This document shows, in pieces, positions 44,700 through 52,397 of a stretch of DNA of 64,000 bases. The number at the start of each line of letters is the position of its first letter. Position 1 is the stretch's first letter. The stretch spans positions 351,773 to 415,772 of the forward strand of contig JAPLNI010000057.1 in NCBI GenBank assembly GCA_026692865.1. The letters are read 5' to 3'. Source of the stretch: Planctomycetota bacterium. Lineage in GTDB: Bacteria > Planctomycetota > Planctomycetia > Pirellulales > Pirellulaceae. The notes below the pieces were generated by a model. That model did not search any database, was not told where the DNA came from, and saw only the letters and a program-made list of their open reading frames with translations. The position numbers were made by a program, and so were the translations under genes.

Positions 44700-45989
44700 A
44701 TGGATGCCAAATCAAGTCCTCGGAATCTCGTCTATATCGCTATTTTGAATTTGGTATTATCTGCGAGTGTTGAAAATGCTTTCGGGCAATCGTGGCCCGG
44801 AAGCACTGGCCCTATTGCTTCGGTTGTTGGAATGTCTCGTCAACCGTCTGCAATTAGAACGCAAAATTTTATCATCATCTGCTCGGATCCATCCTTTGCT
44901 GTGAAGGTTGCTCAAGCCGCCGAAAAGCAACGCAATGATCTCGCGATCTATTGGATAGGACGTCCATTGCCAGCTTGGCCTCAGCCATGTCCGATCACGG
45001 TGTCGGCTGCTCCCAACTTAGGAGCTGGTGGTAGCACAACCTTTGTGCCCGGTAATCGAACTATTCGAGATTGGCGTATGAATGTCACGGGTTCTCAGGA
45101 GCGGATACTCGACAGCGTTTTACCACACGAGATAACGCATACGGTCCTTGCAACTCATTTCGCTCCTCTCAATAAGACTGTCCCGCGTTGGGCAGATGAA
45201 GGAGCGTGTACGACTGTCGAACACGGAAGCGAGCGGTCGAAGCACGACCAGTTCCTTATCCGCTTCTTGTCCTCTGGCCGCGGTATCCCTTTCGCAACCA
45301 TGTTTACCCTAAAAGACTATCCCTCTGACATCATGCCGCTTTACGCACAAGGATACAGCGTGACAAGTTTCCTGATTGCACAAGGCGGTCCCCAACACTT
45401 CGTAAAGTTTTTGGAAGCCGGATTAAGTACAGAAGACTGGGTTGCTGCTACAGAAGCTCATTACGGTTACCCAATGATTGGTAAGCTTCAAACGGCTTGG
45501 AACAAATGGGTCTACGATGGAGGCGGCGATGTTGCTCAGCATACTGCGGATGCTCTCCTGGTTTCGCGTCGATCTGCAACCGCGACTGTTGCAGCAGTAA
45601 AGAGTCCTTCCGAACCTCGTTTGATTGGAACTCAACTGCCAACAACGATCGAGCCGATCCGCGTGGCGCCTGTAGCCGCAACAAGCCGCCCAACAGAATC
45701 GATGCAAGTATCAATACAGAAGTCCACCAATGCTAAGGTGACGAAGTCGCCAGCAGGCGATAGTTGGTACCGAGATCAACTAGATCAAACGAGCCAAGAG
45801 CAAGGAGCAGCCGCCGCTAACAGTCTTGCTTCGCCTGGATCGATTCCAGCTGACCCGCCATCAATGGAAAGCTCATTAAGTGCATCGATTGGTTCTGGGG
45901 GTGCCGAGCAGGCCTTGAAGTTTGATTACGATTACCCTGTCGGCCATCCACAGCCAATTCAGTCTGTCGGGCAATCGTTGTATCGGTAA
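44700..45989 (+). CDS. Secreted protein with HEXXH zinc-peptidase-like motif
   Basis: 429 residues. Signal peptide LVYIAILNLVLSASVENAFGQ cleaved near residue 30. HEITH at 143-147 is followed 20 residues later by RWADEGACTTVEH with Glu167, the HEXXH...E arrangement of gluzincin (clan MA) peptidases. The region between resembles the peptidase MA-like family (FIIICSDPSFAVKVAQAAEKQRNDLAIYW ahead, YAQGYSVTSFLIAQGG...FLEAGL after). From about 275 the tail is a Ser/Thr/Ala/Pro-rich linker without fold. Probably an exported metallopeptidase; activity is inferred from motif only. No obvious partner gene adjoins it. Confidence 0.78.
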   Translation: MDAKSSPRNLVYIAILNLVLSASVENAFGQSWPGSTGPIASVVGMSRQPSAIRTQNFIIICSDPSFAVKVAQAAEKQRNDLAIYWIGRPLPAWPQPCPITVSAAPNLGAGGSTTFVPGNRTIRDWRMNVTGSQERILDSVLPHEITHTVLATHFAPLNKTVPRWADEGACTTVEHGSERSKHDQFLIRFLSSGRGIPFATMFTLKDYPSDIMPLYAQGYSVTSFLIAQGGPQHFVKFLEAGLSTEDWVAATEAHYGYPMIGKLQTAWNKWVYDGGGDVAQHTADALLVSRRSATATVAAVKSPSEPRLIGTQLPTTIEPIRVAPVAATSRPTESMQVSIQKSTNAKVTKSPAGDSWYRDQLDQTSQEQGAAAANSLASPGSIPADPPSMESSLSASIGSGGAEQALKFDYDYPVGHPQPIQSVGQSLYR

Positions 45990-46049
45990 TGGGCTGACCC
46001 GACAAAACGCCGTGATGATTAAAACACGGGGTCCGAAGACAATCGCTGA

Positions 46050-47138
46050 CTACAGAATCAGCATGCAATCGCCATACGAATAAAACCGGTATCGCTCGGC
46101 AATTGCTTCTCGATAAGCTTTCATAACAAGCTGATGCCCCGCCAAGGCAGATACTAGAACGATCAAGCTGCTTTTGGGAAGATGGAAGTTCGTAAGTAAT
46201 CCATCGACAGCTTGAAATCGGTGACCTGGCTTGATGAAAATGTCTGTCTCGCCAGACCATTCATCGATGACAAGGTCTGGGGATTGTGTGTTCGCACGTG
46301 CTGCAGCAGTTTCCAGGACACGAACCGAAGTCGTTCCAACTGCTATGATTCTTCCTCGCTCGGCTCGTGTGAGCTGCAAACGTTTTGCGACCGACCCCGT
46401 AATCTCACCATACTCACTGTGCATTCGGTGTTCATCTAATCGATCAACTTGAATCGGACGAAATGTGCCAATTCCTACGTGCAACGTTACGGCGACAAGG
46501 GCCATCCCTGCCGAACGCGTACGCTGAATCAATTCGGGAGTGAAATGCAAGCCTGCAGTTGGTGCTGCGACGGACCCTGCAACTCTTGCATACACGGTTT
46601 GGTATCGCTTTTTATCGTCGTCCACCATTTGACCGTCTCGGATGTACGGTGGAAGCGGAACGCGACCGCAGCGATCCAAAAGCGTGAACCAAGGCTCAGG
46701 CGATTCAGGCCTCATGAGCATTCGTCCCTGTTCGCCATGTCCTAGGAAAACAAGCCGCCCCTGGTCGCGACCTTCGAGGTCATTGATTGTGATTGTCTCG
46801 CCTACTTCCATCGATCCGCGCGTCTTACAAAGCATTTCCGCAACGCAAGACTCGTCCTGGCGCAGGAATAACCCTTCCCAACGACCGCCGGTGAGTGTCC
46901 GCCGACCGATAAGGCGAGCTGGAATAACCTTGGAGTCATTCACAACCAGCGTGTCACCCGACTTCAAGTAGTCAGGTAGATCGCGAACGTGGGCATGCTC
47001 GATAGTTTGTGTATCTCGGTGGATAACCATCATTCGAGAGTCAACGCGCTGCGCCAGTGGTTCTTGTGCGATTAACTCGCGAGGCAATTCAAAGTCGAAT
47101 TGATCGAGCTCACTGGCCGCTGGAGTGCTGGATGACAT
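46050..47138 (-). CDS. queA: S-adenosylmethionine:tRNA ribosyltransferase-isomerase QueA
   Basis: 362 residues. Family blocks in order: FDFELPRELIAQEPLAQRVDSRMMVIHR, DTLVVNDSKVIPARLIGRR, RCGRVPLPPYIRDG, RYQTVYARVAGSVAAPTAGLHFTPELI, VTLHVGIGTFRPI, HRMHSEYGEI, IAVGTTSVRVLETAA, ETDIFIKPGHRFQAVDGLLTNFHLPKSSLIVLVSALAG. It adds the epoxycyclopentanediol ring from SAM to preQ1-tRNA in queuosine synthesis. No other queuosine gene is adjacent. Convergent with the upstream metalloprotease-like gene. Confidence 0.97.
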   Translation of the reverse strand: MSSSTPAASELDQFDFELPRELIAQEPLAQRVDSRMMVIHRDTQTIEHAHVRDLPDYLKSGDTLVVNDSKVIPARLIGRRTLTGGRWEGLFLRQDESCVAEMLCKTRGSMEVGETITINDLEGRDQGRLVFLGHGEQGRMLMRPESPEPWFTLLDRCGRVPLPPYIRDGQMVDDDKKRYQTVYARVAGSVAAPTAGLHFTPELIQRTRSAGMALVAVTLHVGIGTFRPIQVDRLDEHRMHSEYGEITGSVAKRLQLTRAERGRIIAVGTTSVRVLETAAARANTQSPDLVIDEWSGETDIFIKPGHRFQAVDGLLTNFHLPKSSLIVLVSALAGHQLVMKAYREAIAERYRFYSYGDCMLIL

Positions 47139-47438
47139 AAAGGCAAAGCCGAATCTAGTGGTTAATTAGGGAGGGCAAACGATAGCTGAGACGACACCCC
47201 AAAATTATACCCCAGTGTCCATCTATGTCGACTCGAACGATTTTTAACAATAAAAGGCTCTTCAACACAACGCTGCTACAGTTGTTGGTCTATATTATGC
47301 GTAAGTAAACTTTGTTTTTCGAAGACTTTGATTCATCGGGTAATGCAATCGTTGGATGCTTTGCCAGTGGCCTTTTGCACTCGTATTAGCGACGCGACTA
47401 ACTCGTTGAATGCTGTTCTTGTGAAGTTTTGAGATTCA
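47139..47438. other. Divergent intergenic region queA / glycosyltransferase
   Basis: 300 bp, AT-rich in the middle. TATATT near 47292 could be a -10 for the glycosyltransferase gene, without a good -35. Nothing else seen. Confidence 0.3.
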
Positions 47439-48584
47439 ATGCGAATTGATTTGCTGACAACCGAATTGCATGTGGGAGGAGCTGAAAAGTGCTTTGCCAA
47501 CCTTGCACGGTTTCTCAAGCAACGTGGGCACTCGGTACGAGTTATCAGCTTGATGCCACGTCCCATCCCTGGCCTGGATTCGCTCGCTAGGTCTATTGAA
47601 GATCATTCAATACCGGTTGAGTATTTGGGAGTCGAATCCAAATGGCAGATTTGGCAACTCACTAAATCCTTAAAAGCACTCGTTGACGATTCACCTCCGG
47701 ATATTGCCCAATCGTTCCTATTTCACTCGAACGTACTTGCGTCGATGGTTTATCCGCAACACAACATTCCAATCGTTGGTGGCGAGCGTGTTGCAGATCC
47801 AAGGCGATTTCGAGCTTGGGTCACAAAGGCTGCAGTAAAACGAATGGCGAGATTGGTATGTGTTAGCCAGTCTGTCGCTCTTCATTGTGAGCATCGAGAG
47901 GGAATTACTCGTGACAAGCTGATCGTAATTCCGAATGGGATCGATGTTCGCAGTACGATGCCAGCAAGCGAGATCTCGACCTTCGCACAGCGGCAACTTG
48001 CTCTTCCGCGTTCTACTCCGTGCCTTCTGTTCGTAGGTAGAATCGACTACCAAAAAGGGATCGATGGTCTTGTGTCCCACGCGGACGATTTGCTTAACAA
48101 ACTGCCTCAATTTCAAATAATCATAATAGGTGAAGGTCCGCTTCGAAGCGTTCTCCAAACCCAGGCCAGCCAATTACGAAACGAAGCTAGAATCCATTTC
48201 GTTGGCCAGCAGTCCAATGTGCTGGAGTGGATGCGATCAAGTAAGCTCTTGCTACTGCCAAGTCGATATGAAGGAATGCCAAACGTGGTTTTGGAAGCGA
48301 TGGCCGTTGGACTTCCAGTCGCCACGACAAGGGCCGAAGGAATTGTGGAAACACTAGGCCCGGCCGCAGAAGATCAATGTGTCTTGATCGACGCGTGGGA
48401 AGAGTGGATCGAGATGGTCGTACGTCTTGCGACCGATCGAGAATTGGCTTCGCGCATCGGCATTGCAAATCGCAAACGTTGCGAAGAATACTTCGACCTC
48501 GACAACCAACTCTTGCTTTACGAAAAGACCTACCAAGAAGTACTTGATGAACGCGCAAAATCTCGTTTATCAGAACAGAAATAG
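47439..48584 (+). CDS. Glycosyltransferase family 4 protein
   Basis: 381 residues. GT-B fold with N-terminal acceptor site motif LLTTELHVGGAEKCFANLARFLKQRGHSV at about 4-32 and donor-binding C-terminal half: LLFVGRIDYQKGIDGLVSHADDL, FQIIIIGEGPLRSVL, VGQQSNVLEWMRSSKLLLLPSRYEGMPNVVLEAMAVGLPVATTRAEGIVE (E-x7-E motif SRYEGMPNVVLE at about 275-286). It transfers a sugar from a nucleotide donor, probably to an envelope polysaccharide or lipid. It stands alone, without a polysaccharide cluster around it. Confidence 0.92.
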   Translation: MRIDLLTTELHVGGAEKCFANLARFLKQRGHSVRVISLMPRPIPGLDSLARSIEDHSIPVEYLGVESKWQIWQLTKSLKALVDDSPPDIAQSFLFHSNVLASMVYPQHNIPIVGGERVADPRRFRAWVTKAAVKRMARLVCVSQSVALHCEHREGITRDKLIVIPNGIDVRSTMPASEISTFAQRQLALPRSTPCLLFVGRIDYQKGIDGLVSHADDLLNKLPQFQIIIIGEGPLRSVLQTQASQLRNEARIHFVGQQSNVLEWMRSSKLLLLPSRYEGMPNVVLEAMAVGLPVATTRAEGIVETLGPAAEDQCVLIDAWEEWIEMVVRLATDRELASRIGIANRKRCEEYFDLDNQLLLYEKTYQEVLDERAKSRLSEQK

Positions 48585-48667
48585 AGCTTCGATCCTGAAG
48601 GTTTTTTGCAAAAGCAATGCCACGCAGCAGCGAAGGGACTTCGTCAATGCTGCACAATAAATCCTAA

Positions 48668-48693
48668 GCAGGACAGGCATCAATGCGTCCTGC
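48668..48693. terminator. Hairpin between convergent genes
   Basis: GCAGGAC (48668-48674) pairs with GTCCTGC (48687-48693), and the inner GCAT/ATGC pairs too, leaving a 2-base loop and a 2-base bulge. It lies between the glycosyltransferase and the propeller protein stops. Confidence 0.6.
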
Positions 48694-48714
48694 CTAACCG
48701 GAACAAAAGCCCTG

Positions 48715-49800
48715 TTATGCAGGGGTGTGCTTGAACTTTCGTGGTCGACCATTTGGAAGCCACTCGATCACGTAAAGATCCCCGGCAGAATCGAGCGTGA
48801 GAGCGTGCGGAGTCGCAAACACTTCAGGATGAAGGTCGATTTCTTCCTTCTTGATACCTTTTCCGTCGCCCAAATGAGCTACTACCTTATCGTCACGATC
48901 CAGGACGGTTACTCGTGCACTCAGTTCGGGGATAAACAAATAGCCATCGTGTTCATAAAAGCAACAGGGTGCTCGTAAGTCACTGATGGTTCTACGATAC
49001 TCGAGATCGAGCGAATAGATTTCAATTCGACCGTTTGAACGATCAGCGATATAAACCTCCGGCTCTTTCGCTTGAGTTCGAATCCAAACGCCGTGGCAAG
49101 TTTTAAACTGCCCATGTTCTTTGCCTGGGCCGCCTATCGTTTTGATGTGCGTAAAGTTCTTATCAAACCGAGAAACTCTTTGGCTGCCATAACCATCGAC
49201 GATGTAGATATCGCCGTTAGGTGCGACGGCTACATCGGTAGGATTGGTGAAATCGAAAGGCTGCGAGTTACTAGTAGCGGCTACGTTCTTTCCGAGTTCG
49301 TAAAGAACCTTACCATGCATATCGGTTTTATAAACTCTCGCCCCCTCGCCTTTCTCTTTATTTACATTCTCGGTGAAGTACAAGAATTCATCGTTGCCTT
49401 CTTTACTTACATAAAGACCATGCGCTGTTGCTTTGACTTGGCCAGTTGTGAAATTAACTTTCTCTGCAAAATCGTTACTCCAAGTTTCCAGCAGCTCGCC
49501 GGAGCGACTAAAGATCGCGATGCACGGGCTTTCCGAGCGTGACGTGACAAAGATCCGATCTTTGGAATCAACAGCAACCGCACAACCAAAACCGTAACTC
49601 ATGCCAGCAGGCAATCGGCCCCAATTTTCATCGAGCGTGTAAGTCCAATGCCCGGAGCCGATCGTAACCGGTTTAACTTTCGATTCGGCCATTGCCGAGC
49701 TTGAAACGGTCATCGACGCGCTCGCGATGGCTGCCCCTGAATACTTTAAAAAGTTACGACGCGATTCACGGTGAGGGAAGAGGGTTTTCGAATTGGTCAT
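48715..49800 (-). CDS. Exported NHL-repeat beta-propeller protein (Tat leader)
   Basis: 361 residues from the ATG at 49800; a longer frame reaches 49845. The leader HRESRRNFLKYSGAAIASASMTVSSSAMA is a twin-arginine signal. The rest is a six-bladed NHL/SMP-30-like propeller with recurring VAVDSKDRIFVTSR, DVAVAPNGDIYIVDGYGSQRVSRFDKNF, GQFKTCHGVWI, EVYIADRSNGRIEIYSL, ALTLDSAGDLYVIEWLPNGRPRKF. Similar proteins are frequent in planctomycetes and are often annotated as peptidylamidoglycolate lyase-like, but no catalytic zinc pattern convinces me here. Exported folded, possibly with a bound ligand. Confidence 0.85.
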   Translation of the reverse strand: MTNSKTLFPHRESRRNFLKYSGAAIASASMTVSSSAMAESKVKPVTIGSGHWTYTLDENWGRLPAGMSYGFGCAVAVDSKDRIFVTSRSESPCIAIFSRSGELLETWSNDFAEKVNFTTGQVKATAHGLYVSKEGNDEFLYFTENVNKEKGEGARVYKTDMHGKVLYELGKNVAATSNSQPFDFTNPTDVAVAPNGDIYIVDGYGSQRVSRFDKNFTHIKTIGGPGKEHGQFKTCHGVWIRTQAKEPEVYIADRSNGRIEIYSLDLEYRRTISDLRAPCCFYEHDGYLFIPELSARVTVLDRDDKVVAHLGDGKGIKKEEIDLHPEVFATPHALTLDSAGDLYVIEWLPNGRPRKFKHTPA

Positions 49801-49974
49801 TGGCTGGTCCTTGAGTGGAGAAAGTGAGGAAGGCAGGCTGATCATTTACGATTATACCAGTCTACAGTTTATCAAATTGCAACCCGCTCCAACGCATTCG
49901 GCGAATGGAAGATGCGTTTTCATCAGCGTAGCATGACTTATTAGATCTAGAAAATCCGAACCAGGCGAAAGAAC

Positions 49975-51075
49975 TTAAGCTGGTAGCATTGAAATGCAAT
50001 CAGAAGCAAGTTGGCGAGGATGTGGCGTGATTGCTCTTGCCGGTAAAGTTGTCAGGACAACACACACACGGTCTCGTACCGGATCTGCCCAAGCGATCGT
50101 TCCAGTGGATCCCGTGTGACCAAAAGTTTGCGGCGAGCAATTCTTACAGCTTGCTGACATTTCAGAGTCGAAACCGAGTCCTCGCGATTCCAAATTCGGT
50201 GGGTTGTGATTCTGAGTCATCAGCCGAGCAACTTCAGGCTTGAAGATCGAGTGAAACGGCTTCATGAATTCATCGAGAAAACGCGCTACATCAGGAGCGG
50301 ACGCTTGAACACCACCCCAAGGAGCTCCGAGCTCTCTCCAATAATTGCTGTTCCAATCCCAAAGCTTTGAATCGGGATCGCCACCGCCAGACTCGATTGC
50401 GGCATACTCGACTTGGCATGGCATCGTTTGTCCAGTTTGAAACTTCCCGACACCCAGAGCGCTATGGTTCATCCCAAGCGGCTTAAGAATGGACTGATCT
50501 ACGAATTGCTTGATTTCAGTACCGGAGAGATGCTGAGCAATCTCTGCGGCAAGCATAATACCCATGCTTGAGTATTCGTAACTCGTGCCAGGTTCAAACC
50601 CTAAGGGAAGGCGAAACGTGCCTTCGACGAAATCTTTTAATGGCGCATGAGATTGTCGCAAACGAGCGTTCTCAGGTAGTTGATCGGGAAGCCCTGATGT
50701 GTGCGTTAGCAAATGCTTGATCGTAACTCGTTCTCGTCCATTGCCATCGAACTGCGGAAGGAATTTTTTGACAGGATCGTTTAACCCGAACAAACTCTTT
50801 TCATAAAGAGTCATCAATGCAGCGATAACGATCGGCTTCGAGATTGACCCCAATAGAAATGCGGAATCGACTGACTTTGCATCACCAAAAGGACGCGTAA
50901 AAATTGTCTTGCCATCACGAACATAAAGAACCGCTCCTCGAACTTGTCCGGACGCCGATGCACGATCAAGAATCCTTGCAGCCTCCTCAAACTTGTTCTC
51001 CTGCGACGACGCGAATAGCGGCCCAGTAATGATAGCACCTAAACCATAACCAAGAAATGTTCTTCGATTGCTCAT
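49975..51075 (-). CDS. Serine hydrolase, beta-lactamase/class C esterase family
   Basis: 366 residues from the ATG at 51075. Tat-type leader MSNRRTFLGYGLGAIITGPL. Catalytic SxxK motif in LLGSISKPIVIAAL (Ser about 80), YSS in EYSSMGIMLAAEIAQHLSG as the YxN/YxS motif at about 175, and HTGSTG near 333 as the KTG-equivalent box. HLLTHTSGLPD is the family block at about 116-126. Family members are DD-peptidases, esterases and class C beta-lactamases. Resistance activity cannot be inferred. TATAAT lies eight bases before the chosen ATG, so the transcript may be leaderless. Confidence 0.88.
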   Translation of the reverse strand: MSNRRTFLGYGLGAIITGPLFASSQENKFEEAARILDRASASGQVRGAVLYVRDGKTIFTRPFGDAKSVDSAFLLGSISKPIVIAALMTLYEKSLFGLNDPVKKFLPQFDGNGRERVTIKHLLTHTSGLPDQLPENARLRQSHAPLKDFVEGTFRLPLGFEPGTSYEYSSMGIMLAAEIAQHLSGTEIKQFVDQSILKPLGMNHSALGVGKFQTGQTMPCQVEYAAIESGGGDPDSKLWDWNSNYWRELGAPWGGVQASAPDVARFLDEFMKPFHSIFKPEVARLMTQNHNPPNLESRGLGFDSEMSASCKNCSPQTFGHTGSTGTIAWADPVRDRVCVVLTTLPARAITPHPRQLASDCISMLPA

Positions 51076-51082
51076 AGATCCC

Positions 51083-51088
51083 ATTATA
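51083..51088 (-). promoter_or_regulatory. -10 box of the serine hydrolase gene
   Basis: Perfect TATAAT on the minus strand, with the ATG at 51075 seven bases past its end; this places the transcript start at or next to the start codon. No good -35 box was found. Confidence 0.35.
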
Positions 51089-51141
51089 CCATCTCTCTTG
51101 GGTTGGCTGCCTCAGCGACAAAGTACATTCCCATTTCGGGG

Positions 51142-51224
51142 TAGCTAAACTCGTAAGATTTCAGACTTCTGAGGAAACTGAAGCAAGGGATACTGTCTTC
51201 AGATGTCTTACGACATCTGCTACG
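51142..51224 (+). repeat. 83-bp palindromic element, copy 2 (full length)
   Basis: Begins TAGCTAAACTCGTAAGA and ends with CAGATGTC-TTAC-GACATCTG followed by CTACG. The last part forms a perfect 8-bp hairpin. Lies between the divergent serine hydrolase and AraC-type genes. Confidence 0.8.
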
Positions 51225-51242
51225 AACAAGGATTGCGTCGCC

Positions 51243-51272
51243 TTGCAGAAACATTGTAATGTTTTGTATAAT
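51243..51272 (+). promoter_or_regulatory. Promoter of the PAS-AraC regulator, possibly leaderless
   Basis: TTGCAG at 51243-51248 and TATAAT at 51267-51272, spacing 18. The ATG at 51279 is seven bases past the -10 box, where transcription should begin. The 51255-51280 segment resembles 52279-52302 upstream of the next gene. Confidence 0.5.
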
Positions 51273-51278
51273 TCACGC

Positions 51279-52067
51279 ATGAACGAATTTTCGAACGAAA
51301 CCATGATTTGGCGCAATAGCGTTTTCGAAACGTTAGCGAACCCGCTCGCCCTTTTGGATTTGTTCGACTTTCTTCCTCAAGTCTACATGTATGTGAAGGC
51401 AGCCGACGGGCGTTATCTTCGTGTGAATCATGTATTCTGTCGTGTCGTTGGAGTCGAATCGGAAGCCGAGGTCATCGGGCAAACTGATTTTGATTTTTTT
51501 CCACCAGCAGTAGCGAGCCAGTACGTTGAAGAAGATCGCCGAGTCATCAAAGCAGCCAAGCCTTTAAAAGATCAGGTTTGGTTGGTTCCTGATAGTAACG
51601 GCGTTCCTCAGATTTATACATGCAACAAAATCCCGCTTTTTGACAAATCGCGAAAAGTCATTGCCATCGCTGGGGTTAAACGTCCGTACGAACACCCCGA
51701 ATCGGCGTCGGTTGGGCATGGAAGATTGCTGAATGTCGTTCGATATGTGACCGCAAACTATGGAGAACAAATTTCGATCGCAGACTTGGCCGCGCAAGCT
51801 CATCTTTCGTTAAGTCAGCTTCGCCGCGAGTTCTCGCGACTCTTCGGTATTACACCAAACAAATACATTCGAGAAGTTCGTGTTGGGGTTGCGCGGCATC
51901 TCTTGGAATCGACCCAGGTACCGATCTCTCAGATAGCGGCCAACGCAGGCTTTTATGACCAAAGCCACTTTTCAAAGGAATTCAAGTTATCAACGGGGCT
52001 GACACCGAGACTGTACCGTGCAACATTTAGCCCATTCTCAGATAAACAACCACCCAACGACGAGTAA
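51279..52067 (+). CDS. PAS-domain AraC/XylS-family transcriptional regulator
   Basis: 262 residues from the ATG at 51279 (an earlier in-frame codon at 51243 lies on the promoter). Residues about 25-140 form a PAS domain (FLPQVYMYVKAADGRYLRVNHVFCRVVGVESEAEVIGQTDFDFFPPAVASQYVEEDRRVI) with the closing strand YTCNKIPLFDKSRKVIAIAGVKRPYE. The C-terminal double helix-turn-helix (about 150-255) has ISIADLAAQAHLSLSQLRREFSRLFGITPNKYIREVRV and VPISQIAANAGFYDQSHFSKEFK. PAS as the sensing part of an AraC protein is typical of planctomycetes. The next gene, the LamG-like secreted protein, is the likely target because both upstream regions share a motif. Confidence 0.92.
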   Translation: MNEFSNETMIWRNSVFETLANPLALLDLFDFLPQVYMYVKAADGRYLRVNHVFCRVVGVESEAEVIGQTDFDFFPPAVASQYVEEDRRVIKAAKPLKDQVWLVPDSNGVPQIYTCNKIPLFDKSRKVIAIAGVKRPYEHPESASVGHGRLLNVVRYVTANYGEQISIADLAAQAHLSLSQLRREFSRLFGITPNKYIREVRVGVARHLLESTQVPISQIAANAGFYDQSHFSKEFKLSTGLTPRLYRATFSPFSDKQPPNDE

Positions 52068-52091
52068 CGCTGGGGCGATGACACTCGGAGA

Positions 52092-52228
52092 TAAATCAGC
52101 CCGAGGCGCTAGCAAGCGGGGCACAATAGTCTGGATTTTGAGCCGCCGACGTTAGCCGCATCGTTGGACGTTGCAGTGCAAGTGGGAAGGTTGTCGTTTG
52201 AACACGGCTAACGCAAGAGGCTCAAAAT
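52092..52228. repeat. Palindromic element upstream of the LamG-like gene
   Basis: Inverted arms at 52135-52158 and 52205-52228 (20 of 24 positions pair; outer ATTTTGAGCC and inner CGTTAGCCG). It is preceded by AAATCAGCCCGAGGCGCTAG at 52093-52112, which shares TCAGCCC and CCCGAGGC with the elements at 6699 and 44307. Non-coding. Confidence 0.65.
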
Positions 52229-52278
52229 GCCACTCGTTTGAACGATAGCTGAAGACATTGCCGCTTCAAACATCGATT

Positions 52279-52302
52279 TTGCAATGTTGTATAATGTGCG
52301 CA
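52279..52302 (+). promoter_or_regulatory. Motif shared with the AraC promoter; possible operator and promoter
   Basis: GCAATGTTGTATAATGTGCG here against GTAATGTTTTGTATAATTCACG at the AraC gene; both end in CGCAT. A third weaker version (TTGGTACAATTCGCGCAC) follows at 52307. TATAAT at 52290-52295 could be the -10 box of the downstream gene. The spacing suggests a site read by the neighbouring regulator. Confidence 0.4.
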
Positions 52303-52397
52303 TCTGTTGGTACAATTCGCGCACGCCGAATGAGCTGTCTACAGACAACAATACAAACGTTTTTGAATACATCCGCTCCAACTGCAAAGTTATTTCA

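Noticed and set aside
44371-44748. 125-codon plus-strand frame
   Set aside because: Begins inside a palindromic repeat and overlaps the 5' end of the secreted metalloprotease-like gene; no motif supports it.
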